64,000 bases of DNA from Amphiduros pacificus (Eukaryota; Annelida; Polychaeta; Phyllodocida; Hesionidae). Under the pieces are notes generated by a model, which had not been told where the DNA came from, did not search any database, and saw only the letters and a list, made by a program, of their open reading frames with translations. The stretch covers positions 33,672,904 through 33,736,903 of the forward strand of contig OX439004.1 in NCBI GenBank assembly GCA_949316495.1, read 5' to 3'. This document shows, one piece after another, positions 42,201 through 50,618 of the stretch (positions are counted from its first letter, which is position 1; every line of letters begins with the position of its first letter). The translations under genes and the position numbers were made by a program.

Positions 42201-44671
42201 TTATTAAGGAAGGCTGTTCTCAATGTGACTTCTGTATCCTCTTGGAATATACAATGAGACCAGATTTTAGCCAGGTTGATTCTTTTATTTCATTTCTTTT
42301 GGATCTTGGTGAATCTAAACCTGTGATCACTAAGATAAGTACTCGTGCAATCAAAAACTCCACTTAAATGTTTGCAATCCTTTCGTCTGGTTAAAGTGGG
42401 ACTATGTGAAGTATTAACTCCATCTCAACTGAGGTAACTTGAGTGTGTACTTTATAGACACTTGTTAAAGTGAGACTATGTTGAAGTAAACAATATGCAA
42501 TCTACAGTCAAAGAAAGTGAACTTCAACTTTAGAAATGAATTAAATATGAAAATTAATTTGGGCTAGCTGAAGTATTTACTCTCATACTCTCAGATAAAT
42601 GCTTAGTCGTAACTTAACCCATTCTGTACTGCACAGGATAATAAGACTTTGAGATTTATGATAGAATGACCAGGTTCCTGATTGATAGAAATTAAAACAT
42701 TTTTAAATGTTATTTTTACAGACAGAGAGTTGTGTTAGAAGCTGAAGCTCAAGCTGAGGCCATCAGGGTAAGTTGAAATGACGTATTATTTTATATATCA
42801 TAAATGTGAATTTAGTTAGAATGATTTTTGTCTTGCCCGTGACAGGTGTCACTTTCTACCTGTCCTTATTTAGAGCTATGAGCTATATTCAGTGGCAATT
42901 GTAGAGAGAGCAATCATTATTGATGGGATGATACATCTTGAAGAGTATATTAATTTTCTAGAAAGTCATGCTTAAGTGGTTAGTCACACTTCAGTGAACA
43001 ATTCAAGGGTTTTGCAGAATAAAAAACCTTGATGTATCTTTCATCTTGGTTATTATATACAACATCCAAGCTTGACATTTGATGTATTATATGAAAGATG
43101 AAGTTTAGAGCACACAGTTAATTCACAAAAAAAAACAGATTGTTTGAAATGTATTTGCTATCATAATAATTAAAATTGTTCATGGAGAAATCATTCATTG
43201 TTAGAATGCACACCCACTTAAACTTGAATTAACTGTCAACCAATGTAAACCAATCAAGAAAAACTCTGATCCGAGAACTGTCCAGCTTTGCAAGATTTTG
43301 ACTACCTCACCATACAGAGGAATATCAGATTAGTTCCTCAGAAAAGCAATATGTTGAAAGAATAGTGTGTGATAAATATATAGGCTGTCTTATGCTAAAG
43401 TTGCTGTGTTTTGGTTTGCAGATGAAGGGAGAGGCTGAGGCATTCGCTATTGAGGAGCGTGCCAAGGCAGAGGCAGAGCAGATGGCACACAAGGCCGATG
43501 CCTGGAAGGACTACCAAGAGGCCGCCATGGTCGACATGGTCCTCGAAACTATGCCCAAGGTATGAGAATACTCTCAGGCTTGGAAATTACCATCAGTACC
43601 CAATCTATTTTTTAACCTTTGTCTGTGAAAATGTAACTGAGTTTCCGTTTCCATTGGGAATTTGGGTATGAGGCAAAATATTACTTTAAAACAGAATTAT
43701 CTCCGATTGTCAGCAAAATGATATTTAACAGGAATCATAGAGAAAAGTGCAATTTTGCATTATAATGATAATAAATCAAAGTAATAACTGCAAGTAGTTG
43801 TATAAAAATGGATGATTCAACAAACTTGAAATTCTATTTGTCTTCAAATTTTACTCTGTAATATATTTCAATAAGAGGGTTTGTTTTTTTACCCATGAGT
43901 TTTTTAATATTTGGACTGTACTTCTCATTATGTCTCACTTAACACTGAAACATGTCTTCAAAGTTATTCTGTATATGTCAACTCACCAAGATAGGCGCCA
44001 TCGTGTTAGTCTTTATGAACCAGACTGTCAATAAATGGCTGTTTATGTTTCAGATTGCTGCAGAGGTGGCAGCACCGCTGTCTCAGACTAAGAAGGTGGT
44101 TATGGTGTCTACTGGTAAGGGAGATATTGGTGCCGCCAAACTCACTTCAGAGGTGCTGGAGGTGGTCGAGAGGCTGCCACGCGTTGTGCAAAACATGACA
44201 GGCGTGGACATCTCCAAGGTAAGCCTTCAGCTGATAGTCAAGGGTTAAGTTATTTGACTTCTCTCAGACCCAAATAAATGACCCATTATGAGAGCTTAAT
44301 CACAACAAACTCACTTTTCTTTTTATTTAAAATTATGGATGATACTTGGGTACATTTTAAGTAATCATAATATATCATGTAAAAAGAACAATTGTGAAAA
44401 CAACTCATAATTTGATATGAACAAAAGTGATTAAGCTGACAGATCTGTACCCATATAATCCTATGTTGTGAATTCACATTATTGAGAAATATTTCAATAT
44501 GTCCCAAGAAATTGAAAATGACAATATATAAACCACGCAGAAAAAAAGTTGCAGCGCTGAAATAATAAATTTGACCAATAAAAAATTGTCAAAATATATT
44601 TATTATGTTATAAAGATTTTCAATATTGTTTTCTTTTTCAGTCAATGAAAATGTCACAACGTAGATTGTAA
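24202..44671 (+). CDS. FLOT1: Flotillin-1 gene with alternative first exons and tandem alternative cassettes, complete
   Basis: Coding exons: 1A 24202-24256, 1B 24428-24479 or 1C 27576-27624 (alternatives); 2 28818-28893; 3 31625-31715; 4A 33429-33572, 4B 34088-34231 or 4C 34495-34638; 5 38161-38280; 6A 39377-39472 or 6B 40024-40119; 7 41264-41416; 8 42000-42181; 9 42722-42767; 10 43422-43559; 11 44054-44218; 12 44642-44671. Any one choice per set gives an uninterrupted frame of 429-431 aa, against 427 in human FLOT1. The SPFH/PHB domain spans exons 1-5, and the Glu-Ala-rich coiled-coil flotillin domain exons 6-11. Flotillins are lipid-anchored membrane-microdomain scaffolds acting in endocytosis and signalling. 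The sequence is close to fly Flo1 (for example [26 protein letters not shown]), identifying FLOT1 rather than FLOT2. Confidence 0.96.
24428..24479 (+). CDS. FLOT1: Flotillin alternative first coding exon 1B (MGNCF type)
   Basis: Encodes [17 protein letters not shown] plus one base, phase 1, donor GTTTGT. It is a diverged tandem copy of exon 1A, 226 bp downstream. GPNEAL matches the family consensus better than exon 1A (GPSEAL). Whether it has its own promoter or uses an upstream leader exon cannot be told from the sequence. Confidence 0.8.
24480..27239. other. Flotillin intron between alternative first exons 1B and 1C
   Basis: AT-rich, no further copy of the first exon found by eye. It contains TACCGGTA (25415-25422). 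The segment 25420-26100 has several antisense open stretches without family similarity. Confidence 0.5.
27240..27575 (+). promoter_or_regulatory. Candidate proximal promoter and leader of flotillin exon 1C
   Basis: A local rise in CpG content. It contains TTTGGCGGGA (27261-27270, E2F-like) and CCATCTTG (27540-27547, YY1-like), then a short leader before ATG at 27576. No splice acceptor precedes the ATG, so exon 1C probably starts at its own promoter here. Assignment rests on motifs and position. Confidence 0.5.
27576..27624 (+). CDS. FLOT1: Flotillin alternative first coding exon 1C (canonical flotillin-1 N-terminus)
   Basis: Encodes [16 protein letters not shown] plus one base, phase 1, donor GTTTGT. 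It matches the human FLOT1 start ([15 protein letters not shown]) almost residue for residue, so this is the ancestral exon. It lies inside a longer chance open frame (27436-27816) that continues through the donor and is not otherwise coding. Confidence 0.92.
28188..28320. mobile_element. 133-bp TA-flanked MITE
   Basis: The ends GGCCGATTGCGGGT and their inverted copy are perfect for 14 bp and then continue imperfectly (YRCCAT). TA lies on both sides (28186-28187, 28321-28322). A third, older arm-like sequence (GGCAACCTGCAATTGGCC, about 28517-28534) suggests a second decayed copy next to it. The size and TA target suit a Tc1/mariner-type MITE. Confidence 0.8.
28818..28893 (+). CDS. FLOT1: Flotillin exon 2
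   Basis: Encodes [20 protein letters not shown] and then QKIQ, entering in phase 1 and leaving in phase 2. GGRVFV is the conserved early PHB strand. The residue at the human palmitoylated Cys34 position (LPCIQ) is Gly here (WPGIQ). It starts Gly-Cys-Cys, so lipidatable cysteines sit two residues after the first-exon junction. Confidence 0.92.
29355..30112 (-). repeat. Dispersed non-coding repeat, split by a MITE
   Basis: The pieces 29355-29386 and 29997-30112 together align, in reverse orientation, with 63725-63895. The shared order is the ATTCTGGCAC block, GTCATAA, GCCATACTCT, a TTTTACCTTTCA block and AAGAAGTGTGCTTTC. The copy is interrupted by the MITE at 29387-29996. A third, + oriented partial copy is at 30440-30510, so the two flotillin-intron copies face each other. 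Confidence 0.7.
29387..29996. mobile_element. 610-bp MITE with 6-bp target duplication
   Basis: 14-bp perfect inverted ends (CAGTCTTCCCGATA) are flanked by TAAGCA at 29381-29386 and 29997-30002. Next to the ends are repeated CGGACCG-type motifs. The middle (about 29585-29800) contains CGGAAGTGACGGGGACAGGC and GGCGCGAAAATGATCGGACG, nearly the same as blocks inside the 3969-5779 element. Non-coding. The site without the insertion is visible in the related repeat near 63840-63890. Confidence 0.88.
30440..30510 (+). repeat. Partial copy of the 29355/63725 dispersed repeat
   Basis: Contains TTTATGAAAGCACACTTCTT followed by TTTTTATGTGGAGTGT, matching 63750-63795 closely and 30050-30108 in inverted orientation. 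The pair could form a hairpin with a ~330-nt loop. Confidence 0.7.
30791..31570 (+). repeat. Longest copy of an old dispersed non-coding repeat
   Basis: Starts AGCATAGCTTATGCAGTGAG. Parts of it recur at about 7981-8100, 12960-13160, 19728-19800 (reversed), 36267-36700, and (its AACATTACAAAAA segment) near 8690 and 16830. The copies are heavily diverged and non-coding, so the family is old. Its class is unknown. Confidence 0.6.
31625..31715 (+). CDS. FLOT1: Flotillin exon 3
   Basis: Encodes [17 protein letters not shown] and then [11 protein letters not shown], very close to fly Flo1 ([28 protein letters not shown]). Enters in phase 2, leaves in phase 0 at donor GTAAGG. It is the constant exon directly before the exon 4 cassette cluster. 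Confidence 0.95.
31716..33428. other. Flotillin intron 3
   Basis: AT-rich intron (1.7 kb). No extra exon 4 copy and no clear mobile element seen. It ends in a weak polypyrimidine tract before exon 4A. Confidence 0.5.
33429..33572 (+). CDS. FLOT1: Flotillin alternative exon 4A
   Basis: 48 codons, phase 0 at both ends, acceptor TTGTAG, donor GTATTG. Starts [11 protein letters not shown] and ends [13 protein letters not shown]. Its middle ([10 protein letters not shown]) differs most from the other two copies; 33 of 48 residues are identical to 4B. The acceptor has a poor pyrimidine tract, suggesting regulated use. The exon lies in the SPFH/PHB domain. Confidence 0.9.
34088..34231 (+). CDS. FLOT1: Flotillin alternative exon 4B
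   Basis: 48 codons, phase 0, acceptor CTTCCAG, donor GTATAC. Variable segment [10 protein letters not shown]. 41 of 48 residues are identical to 4C. GC content is higher than in 4A or the flanking introns. 515 nt separate it from 4A and 263 nt from 4C, long enough for normal splicing, so exclusivity would need regulation rather than steric hindrance. Confidence 0.92.
34306..34323 (+). promoter_or_regulatory. (TG)9 tract between alternative exons 4B and 4C
   Basis: An 18-nt TG run in the 263-nt intron separating exons 4B and 4C. UG repeats in RNA bind CELF/Bruno-type proteins and TDP-43, known splicing regulators. A role in choosing the exon is inference. Confidence 0.4.
34495..34638 (+). CDS. 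FLOT1: Flotillin alternative exon 4C
   Basis: 48 codons, phase 0, acceptor ATTTCAG, donor GTATTT. Variable segment [10 protein letters not shown]. Closest to 4B, with synonymous differences throughout, so the duplication is not recent. All residues typical of the family ([19 protein letters not shown]) are kept. Confidence 0.92.
34639..38160. other. Flotillin intron 4 (3.5 kb) with a dispersed-repeat copy
   Basis: No further exon copies found. At about 36267-36700 lies a diverged copy of the 30791-31570 repeat (ACATAGCTTTTTCAGTGAGG, AACATGCATTTTGATTGGC). The rest is AT-rich without recognisable content. Confidence 0.5.
38161..38280 (+). CDS. FLOT1: Flotillin exon 5
   Basis: 40 codons, phase 0. 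[20 protein letters not shown], then [20 protein letters not shown], matching human FLOT1 ([19 protein letters not shown]). It ends the PHB domain. Confidence 0.96.
38790..39203. mobile_element. Possible ~414-bp MITE with 10-bp inverted ends (flotillin intron 5)
   Basis: ATGTCCCACC at 38790 and its inverted copy at 39194-39203 bracket a non-coding segment with higher CpG content than the surrounding intron. No clear target duplication, and the arms are short, so this is tentative. Confidence 0.35.
39377..39472 (+). CDS. FLOT1: Flotillin alternative exon 6A
   Basis: 32 codons, phase 0, acceptor TTTACAG, donor [26 protein letters not shown] and then [12 protein letters not shown]. It differs from 6B at six of 32 residues and carries a cysteine (Gly-Cys-Arg) one residue before the junction. 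It spans the PHB to coiled-coil transition. Confidence 0.92.
40024..40119 (+). CDS. FLOT1: Flotillin alternative exon 6B
   Basis: 32 codons, phase 0, acceptor TCTGCAG, donor [26 protein letters not shown] and then [12 protein letters not shown], which is nearer the fly Flo1 sequence (GYLRSLGMARTAEVKRDARI). 551 nt downstream of 6A. Confidence 0.93.
41264..41416 (+). CDS. FLOT1: Flotillin exon 7
   Basis: 51 codons, phase 0. Coiled-coil segment with [20 protein letters not shown] and [12 protein letters not shown]; the human counterpart is [16 protein letters not shown]. The acceptor is preceded by a strong T tract (TTTTTTTCTCTAG). Confidence 0.96.
41603..41949. mobile_element. Diverged second copy of the 14488-14875 MITE (flotillin intron 7)
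   Basis: Same left end (ATTCTTGCTATCTACTCT) and right end (ATGGGAGAGCAGAGAGGGAG) as the copy in the BCAR3-type gene, with shared interior blocks (GCCAGTGTCAG, AATAATGCCC, AAATGCAGC). Its right end lies 50 nt before flotillin exon 8. Confidence 0.65.
42000..42181 (+). CDS. FLOT1: Flotillin exon 8
   Basis: 182 nt, phase 0 to phase 2. [20 protein letters not shown], then RREREL and [18 protein letters not shown]. Near-identical to fly Flo1 over the first 14 residues. Confidence 0.96.
42722..42767 (+). CDS. FLOT1: Flotillin exon 9 (micro-exon-sized)
   Basis: 46 nt encoding [15 protein letters not shown] after a split Arg, phase 2 to 0, donor GTAAGT. Corresponds to KQRVVMEAEAEAESIR of fly Flo1, the Glu-Ala repeat typical of flotillins. 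Confidence 0.93.
43422..43559 (+). CDS. FLOT1: Flotillin exon 10
   Basis: 46 codons, phase 0. [20 protein letters not shown], then [16 protein letters not shown], aligning with human [19 protein letters not shown] and YQEAAQLDMLLEKLPQ. Confidence 0.96.
44054..44218 (+). CDS. FLOT1: Flotillin exon 11
   Basis: 55 codons, phase 0. [40 protein letters not shown] and MTGVDISK. Intron retention after it would add SLQLIVKG-like residues and a stop at 44246-44248, a possible alternative C-terminus. Confidence 0.95.
44642..44671 (+). CDS. FLOT1: Flotillin exon 12: last residues and stop
   Basis: Nine codons (SMKMSQRRL) and TAA at 44669-44671 after a good T-rich acceptor. The C-terminal tail is not conserved between phyla, so this call rests on splice sites, phase and expected length. 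Confidence 0.75.
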   Translation, partial: SMKMSQRRL

Positions 44672-47600
44672 TCTGGATTTAGCAACGGAGAGTCGGTGCT
44701 GACACCTGCTGGGTGCAATTAGAAACAGCTGCTAGATTGGCACCCGGTAACCTCACTAAATGGCAGCACCAAAACAAAAACCACCAGGCCAATGCCAAAT
44801 AATTATCCAAAGCTATTAGAATTCTCACCATATTTCGAATTGCTCCTTGTATCAAATCATATAAAAGAAAGTTGAGCCTTCAATCTGGAGAAAAGAATCT
44901 TTTTGGAACCAGAACTATTTTGAAGCTTTAGAGTAAAGGATAAATGGTACAAATGTACCTGAAATTAGAGTTTCAGTGTTAGATATTCGATGTACCAGCC
45001 ATGGTAACTATGTGTATGAATACATTTATTCCAAGTGATGTTATGTGAATTGTCAAAAAATAATTTGAGGTTGTCCAAAAAAATAACGGATATAAGTACA
45101 AAAGAAAACACAAATTTTTACTTTTAGGGGTAACTGCAAATATGCACTTGAGTCTCGGCATGAACAAAATATCTGTCTTTTTCTGGGCATCACTCAAGAA
45201 TGGTGTTGTATTTTTTTTCCTGACAAAACTACCTGTATTGAGTTTCCACAAAAATAAAACATAGGGGCAATTACAAAACCTGATGTGATAAGTTGGTGCA
45301 TCTTTTTTTTTCAAGAAGTATCCCTGTTCTAGCAGCTATGAGGCAGCTTATTTTCTGCCCTTCCTCTCAGCCCAGGTGTGTCTGGATGATAATAGTGGTT
45401 CAGTTTTCTTGCCCTCATGAGGAGGACCATAGAAATAAGAGTTTATTTTCTATAATCTTCTTTACACTGTACATACATTTATAATTATAACATATATAAC
45501 TAAATTTTAGTCTTGACACAAATCAACAAACTGGTTTTCTAGATATTTCATTTGTTGTTTTCACTTTCACCTACACTTCGGATGTTGAATTCAAGGTATC
45601 TTTAGTTTCCAGCAAACTACACATACACACACACATTTTTTATGTCAGTATCACTGAGCACTGAATGTGCATTTTTTTTTAAAATATAGCATTGCAACTT
45701 GAACACGCTAAGCCTCATCCAAAGTTTTATTAAAGTTTACACAGTTGATCACCCTTGTGAAATCTGTGCGACAATTAAAACCATATGATGCCTTCCTAGA
45801 CTTCAGTCAATATCTGCATTGTCATGCTGTATTAACCCAGATCAATGAAACGGTGGAGTGTTTATAAACATGGATGCCTATCTTAAATGTTATGACACAA
45901 ATAATACATCCAAATGATATGTAACATACAACTGCTGTTAAATGTAAAATTGCTAAACTCTCTATTATATATTGTATTATCTAAGATATAACACGTAATT
46001 CTATTCCACTCATCTTACAAACACTGCATGTTGAATTAAATTACATGAAGCAAACCTTTTAGACGGTCCCAGATTGCCATGGTCAAGAAGGCAGTGATCT
46101 GCATTGGAGTGAAATGTCCTGAACATTGAAACCAATAGACTTTCATGATTTCAATTTTTCAGTCTGGGGATAGGCATTTGCATGAATTAGAATAGCGTGA
46201 AACATAATGAAGGGTATATACTATAATAGACCCTTAGATAGTTTATGTGCAATATACTGTAGTGTCAATGTTTGTCCAGTCTTTATGTGGAGAAATGTTC
46301 TGAATTTTTGTTGTCATATTTTTTTTTATTCTAATATAAAACTGTCCTTCCAACACTATTGGGACTTGTAATATAAGCCAAGTTCATGTTGAGTTTTCTT
46401 TTTATAGATTTTATATTTTACATAAAAGACTTGAATTATGCTAATCCTGGCATCATATTTCCAGAATAGTGAGAAGAAAAATGGATATCTTGTTTCTGGT
46501 CACCAGGTGGTAAACATATTTGGAAATAAAGACCGATTAAGGGTGAATTATTATTTCATTAGAAATTGGTCAGAATTGACCCTCAAAAGATCATTTAAAA
46601 ACACCTGCCTGTCAGGCCAGATTTTCCTGTAACCAGAAACAAGATTTTTTTTACCCTGGTCTAAAAGTTTTACTTCAGTGTCAATAATTGTGAATATCTG
46701 TTAAATGAAATGTTGCAACAGTTCCAGGAATTGCGTGTTTATGACCAGTGTTTAATATTTACTTTTGGTCCTCTTTGACTTTTAAGGAGAAACTTGGTAA
46801 ACAGATAAATGTGTGCAAAATACTCCCACGCTATCATACTAATTAACTTTTATTTTCCTGAAAACAATTGACTTAATCATGTAGAGACTGAAGTTGCTGC
46901 AATGAAGTATGGTTGAATTAAATATTTGTTAAGTAAGGCACAAAAGAGGAGCTTTCCAGTGCTTTCTAATTATTTTTATAGTATACTAAGACTGAAGTCA
47001 GCCGTAACTTTTTAAAATAGTCTGAATACAGTATTTGTGGTAGATTTGAATACTTTATACATATATCATTTTTGTACTATAGAGATAATGTTGCATGTTC
47101 TTTGGGAATTACTACGATGGTCCTGTTACAATATCTATGCAGCAGTGTCCCCACAACTTCAGTCTAGTCACATAACAAACATTGTTGCAAGGAACTGGAA
47201 TTATTGAATCCCTGTACCACTGGTGTATCAGAAGTTTCCTTTATTAATGCATTCCTTCTTATGAATAACGTTTTTGATATTATAAAGAATGTCAAAGTTT
47301 GAAGTTTCACATAATTTGGCAAGGTTTTAATATTTGAGCATTTGAAAGAAGTAAGAAAGCAACTGATCAGATGAAAATATTTCAAAATAAGGGAAAATAT
47401 ATCTGGCATTAAGGCATGGAACCACTGGCAGGACGCCTAATATAACAAATATTTTATATTTACAACAATCAGTTTTGGGCTGAATATATCATATTTGGGA
47501 TTGTCAGCTGCATAAAACTGCATTTGTAAAGGAAACTGGATGGTATTGCTGAGATTTGATAAATTCAAGTGCCTATAAATTTTCTGTTGAACGGGCATGA

Positions 47601-48230
47601 ATAGCTGATTTGTTTTTACTTTATTAGTAACCATTGTATAGTTAACAAAATAACGGGTCTATATAAATTGGATGATTTTTCAAGTTCTAACCTGTAACTT
47701 TCATATAGACTTTATGTAGTGAGCTGTTGTAATATCACAATTAAATGTTTTAAAAAATAAAATACTCCTCGTCTATGAAAGTAATTGCAATTCAACTATA
47801 ACCAAAAGAAAAAATTGTTTCTTGGACATCTTCTGGACATTTTTAACAAGGTGATGAAAAATAAAGAATTATATAACCCATTAATGAGAGAAATTTGAAA
47901 ATTTATGGAAAACTGGTGCAGCAGAGAATTTTTTTATGTGTGAAAATAACGAAATTGGTTATAAACATGTTGAATTGCGACGGTCATAAGATGTACTATT
48001 TAAGTTTGCTACAGAACATTGTAGTTTCCTAATCGATAGGTTTCTTTTCCACTAGTAAGCTAGATTTATATTCAGAAACAAGATGTGGAATCCTCGTAAG
48101 TGTTATTACAAAGAGTTCAAGCCTGATGTCTTATGCACAAGGAACCATGCTTTGTAACACCACTTTTGTTGATTCATAATGTTTGATAAGAATTATGTAG
48201 AATCTTTGTTTCATAATCTCTTGAATAAAA
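44672..48230 (+). other. Flotillin 3' region, long or alternative 3' UTR candidates
   Basis: No further coding exon found. AATAAA at 45253-45258 is followed by a GT-rich stretch (TGATGTGATAAGTTGGTG). A second AATAAA at 48224-48229 is followed by GTGT-rich sequence, which would make a 3.5-kb UTR. Which one is used cannot be told. Confidence 0.45.
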
Positions 48231-48320
48231 GATGTGTACAATGGATGCCACCTATCTTGTTATTTTTTACCCTCAGCCCCTGTATGTATGTGTGTGTATG
48301 TATGTAACAAACATCCACGA

Positions 48321-49035
48321 ACAAATGATGGCAGCTTCATGAAACTTGACATACATAAGCATCTGGTAAAAACCTCGGATGATTCCATGGACGATGACTT
48401 TGACCTGTTTTTCAAAGTCACAAGGACAATTGTCTGAAATCCCAAGAATTGTGATAACAAATGATGGCAGCTTTATGAGATTTGACACACATAAGCATCT
48501 GAAGACCTCAGACTTTTTATGAAACATGACCACCTACTTTTCAAGGTCACAGGGGCAATTATGTGAAATCCTCATCATTGCGATTACTCGAGAACAAATG
48601 ATGGCAGCTTTATGAGACTTGACACACATAGGCAACTGGTGAAAACCCCAGTCAAGTTTGATTGATGGTGGCCTTCACCTTCTTTTCAAGGTCACAGGGA
48701 CAATTATGTGAAATCCCAAGCATCACAATTTATGGCAGCTTTATGAGACTTGTCACAGATAAGCATCTGATGAAGACCTCAGACTTTTTCATGGAACATG
48801 ACCTTCACAGGGACAATTATGTGCAATCCTGAGCATCACCATAACTTGAGAACAAATGATGGCAGCTTTATGAGATATGACACACATAAGTATCTGGTGA
48901 AGACCCCAGATGAGTTTGATGGAAGGTGACCTTCCCCTAATTTTCAAGGTCACAGGCCTATCATCTCAATAATTCTAGAGTAAATGAGGACAGTTTCATG
49001 ATACTTGACACAGATAAGCTATCCAAGGAAGATGT
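48321..49035. repeat. ~125-137-bp tandem array, about six units
   Basis: Unit starts (ACAAATGATGGCAGCTTTAT variants) at about 48321, 48457, 48594, 48727, 48852 and 48980. The shared core also holds GACACACATAAGCATCTG, a GAAGACCTCAGA block and TTTTCAAGGTCACAGGGACA. The units are diverged; the fourth lacks part of the core. The array lies between the convergent flotillin and SKIC2 genes. No protein is encoded. Confidence 0.88.
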
Positions 49036-50417
49036 ACACTATTGTTTTTTTTACCCCTGCATCAATTTGCCTTGGTGCAGTGACGTTTTATTTACAAATA
49101 TTGTGTGGAGCGAATGTTGTACAGTACCTCAGTTACCGGTACCAGGGCTGAGGGTTGATGCATCTCTGATGCCTACCAGTATGTTTTTTTTGCTTGAATG
49201 TTAAGTTTTGCAGTCAAGATGGATATGCTAACATTAAAGCTACTGAAGCGGCTAGTTTGATATTAAAACAAGAAATAACATTTCCCCATAGTTTAATAAT
49301 TAATTTTATTGTTCTATTTCATTTTACATTTTGTTCAATATATACACCAAAGATAAATATAAGCACCTGATTATCATAGGAACATTGTCGCTTGTTGTGT
49401 ATGTATGCTACACAAATACTAGTAATGCCATGTACCAGGAAATCCTGTCATTTATAACACTGCCCATTGCACGTGCCTTGAGAAGCTGCAAGGTCATGGG
49501 GAGGGGGATTTACCACTGCCTTCTATTAAAATATGTATGGGACTGGAACAGATTAAATTAGATTTATGTTTATTTTGGCCAGTCATTTCTCACAAATATC
49601 TCTCAAACAATATTAATTATCAACAAAAAGGATAGTTTGTGAGTGATGTAAAACTTGAGTCAGCACAGTATTTAACACAAGGTCATGCACTCTCCAACTC
49701 ACAGTTCAATATCCTCTGTTGTGCTGGGAGGTCAAAGCAACCTAACTGCGTAAATTATTCTCAAACTTAATAACATGTTGTAAAGGATACATGTAGTAGC
49801 AATAAATGATAATTGGTGTGTTCTGTAAAGCATGGCATTTATCTGATTTTACAAATTAACTCTTGTGACCTTGAAATATCACAAAATATGACAATCTTCT
49901 AAACATCTCATAAGATTATTAGATTATGGCAGATCATATTGATATTACTATATTTTAACCACCAAAAGAGTGCTCACAAGCACAGATGAGCCAATGCTAG
50001 CCATGACTTTGACCTTGATCTGAAGTGGTGCACACAATAATGGGGACCTGATCTGGATCCGTCCAAAGTAACCAGGAAGCCTCCAAAAGTTAGACATAGT
50101 TATTTGTGGTGTTGATTTATGCTATTTGAGTATTCTGTTAAGTATGCCCTATGCTGACTTACTGATCCAAAATTAAAACCCAGATACAAAATTAGGGTAA
50201 ATGGCGAAATAGTTGAAAAGTGAGTAACAGTTCCCAATATAATTTACAAGTTTATATTTATATTTTAACCATTGATCAACCACAATGCACACTCCAACTT
50301 TTTTTTGGAAACTTCACAACACCCTCCACTGTCAACAAGCTTTACAATCCATCAGCATTGTACTTTAAGAACATAAAGCGATATGTGTCATCCATTAACT
50401 TAACATTTAGACAGAAA
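49036..50417. other. Intergenic / SKIC2 3' flank
   Basis: Non-coding, AT-rich. TACCGGTA occurs at 49134-49141. On the minus strand AATAAA lies at 49574-49569 and 49310-49305, candidates for SKIC2 polyadenylation about 0.85 and 1.1 kb after its stop. Confidence 0.45.
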
Positions 50418-50618
50418 CTATTGTGTGTAGAGACTAGCAGCAAACACAATGTCCCGTTTGATCATTGATGAGGCCTCTTCCATCTTGGAATGGAGGACTG
50501 GGTCGCCGATGATGCGTGCAGCATTTCTCACATCCTTGATCACCTCATCTAATCGCTGAATGCTTCGTACGATGATGCCCTCGTTAACATCTGTAAGTTC
50601 TGTTATCTCTGAGAATGG
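50418..50618 (-). CDS. SKIC2: SKIC2 last exon
   Basis: Encodes [18 protein letters not shown] to [13 protein letters not shown] and TAG. The end is identical to human SKIV2L ([12 protein letters not shown]). It belongs to the DSHCT domain, and its acceptor CAG lies at 50621-50619. Confidence 0.95.
   Translation of the reverse strand, partial: PFSEITELTDVNEGIIVRSIQRLDEVIKDVRNAARIIGDPVLHSKMEEASSMIKRDIVFAASLYTQ

Noticed and set aside
48321-49035. Possible coding repeat protein
   Set aside because: All frames across the units contain stops and the units differ by non-triplet lengths.
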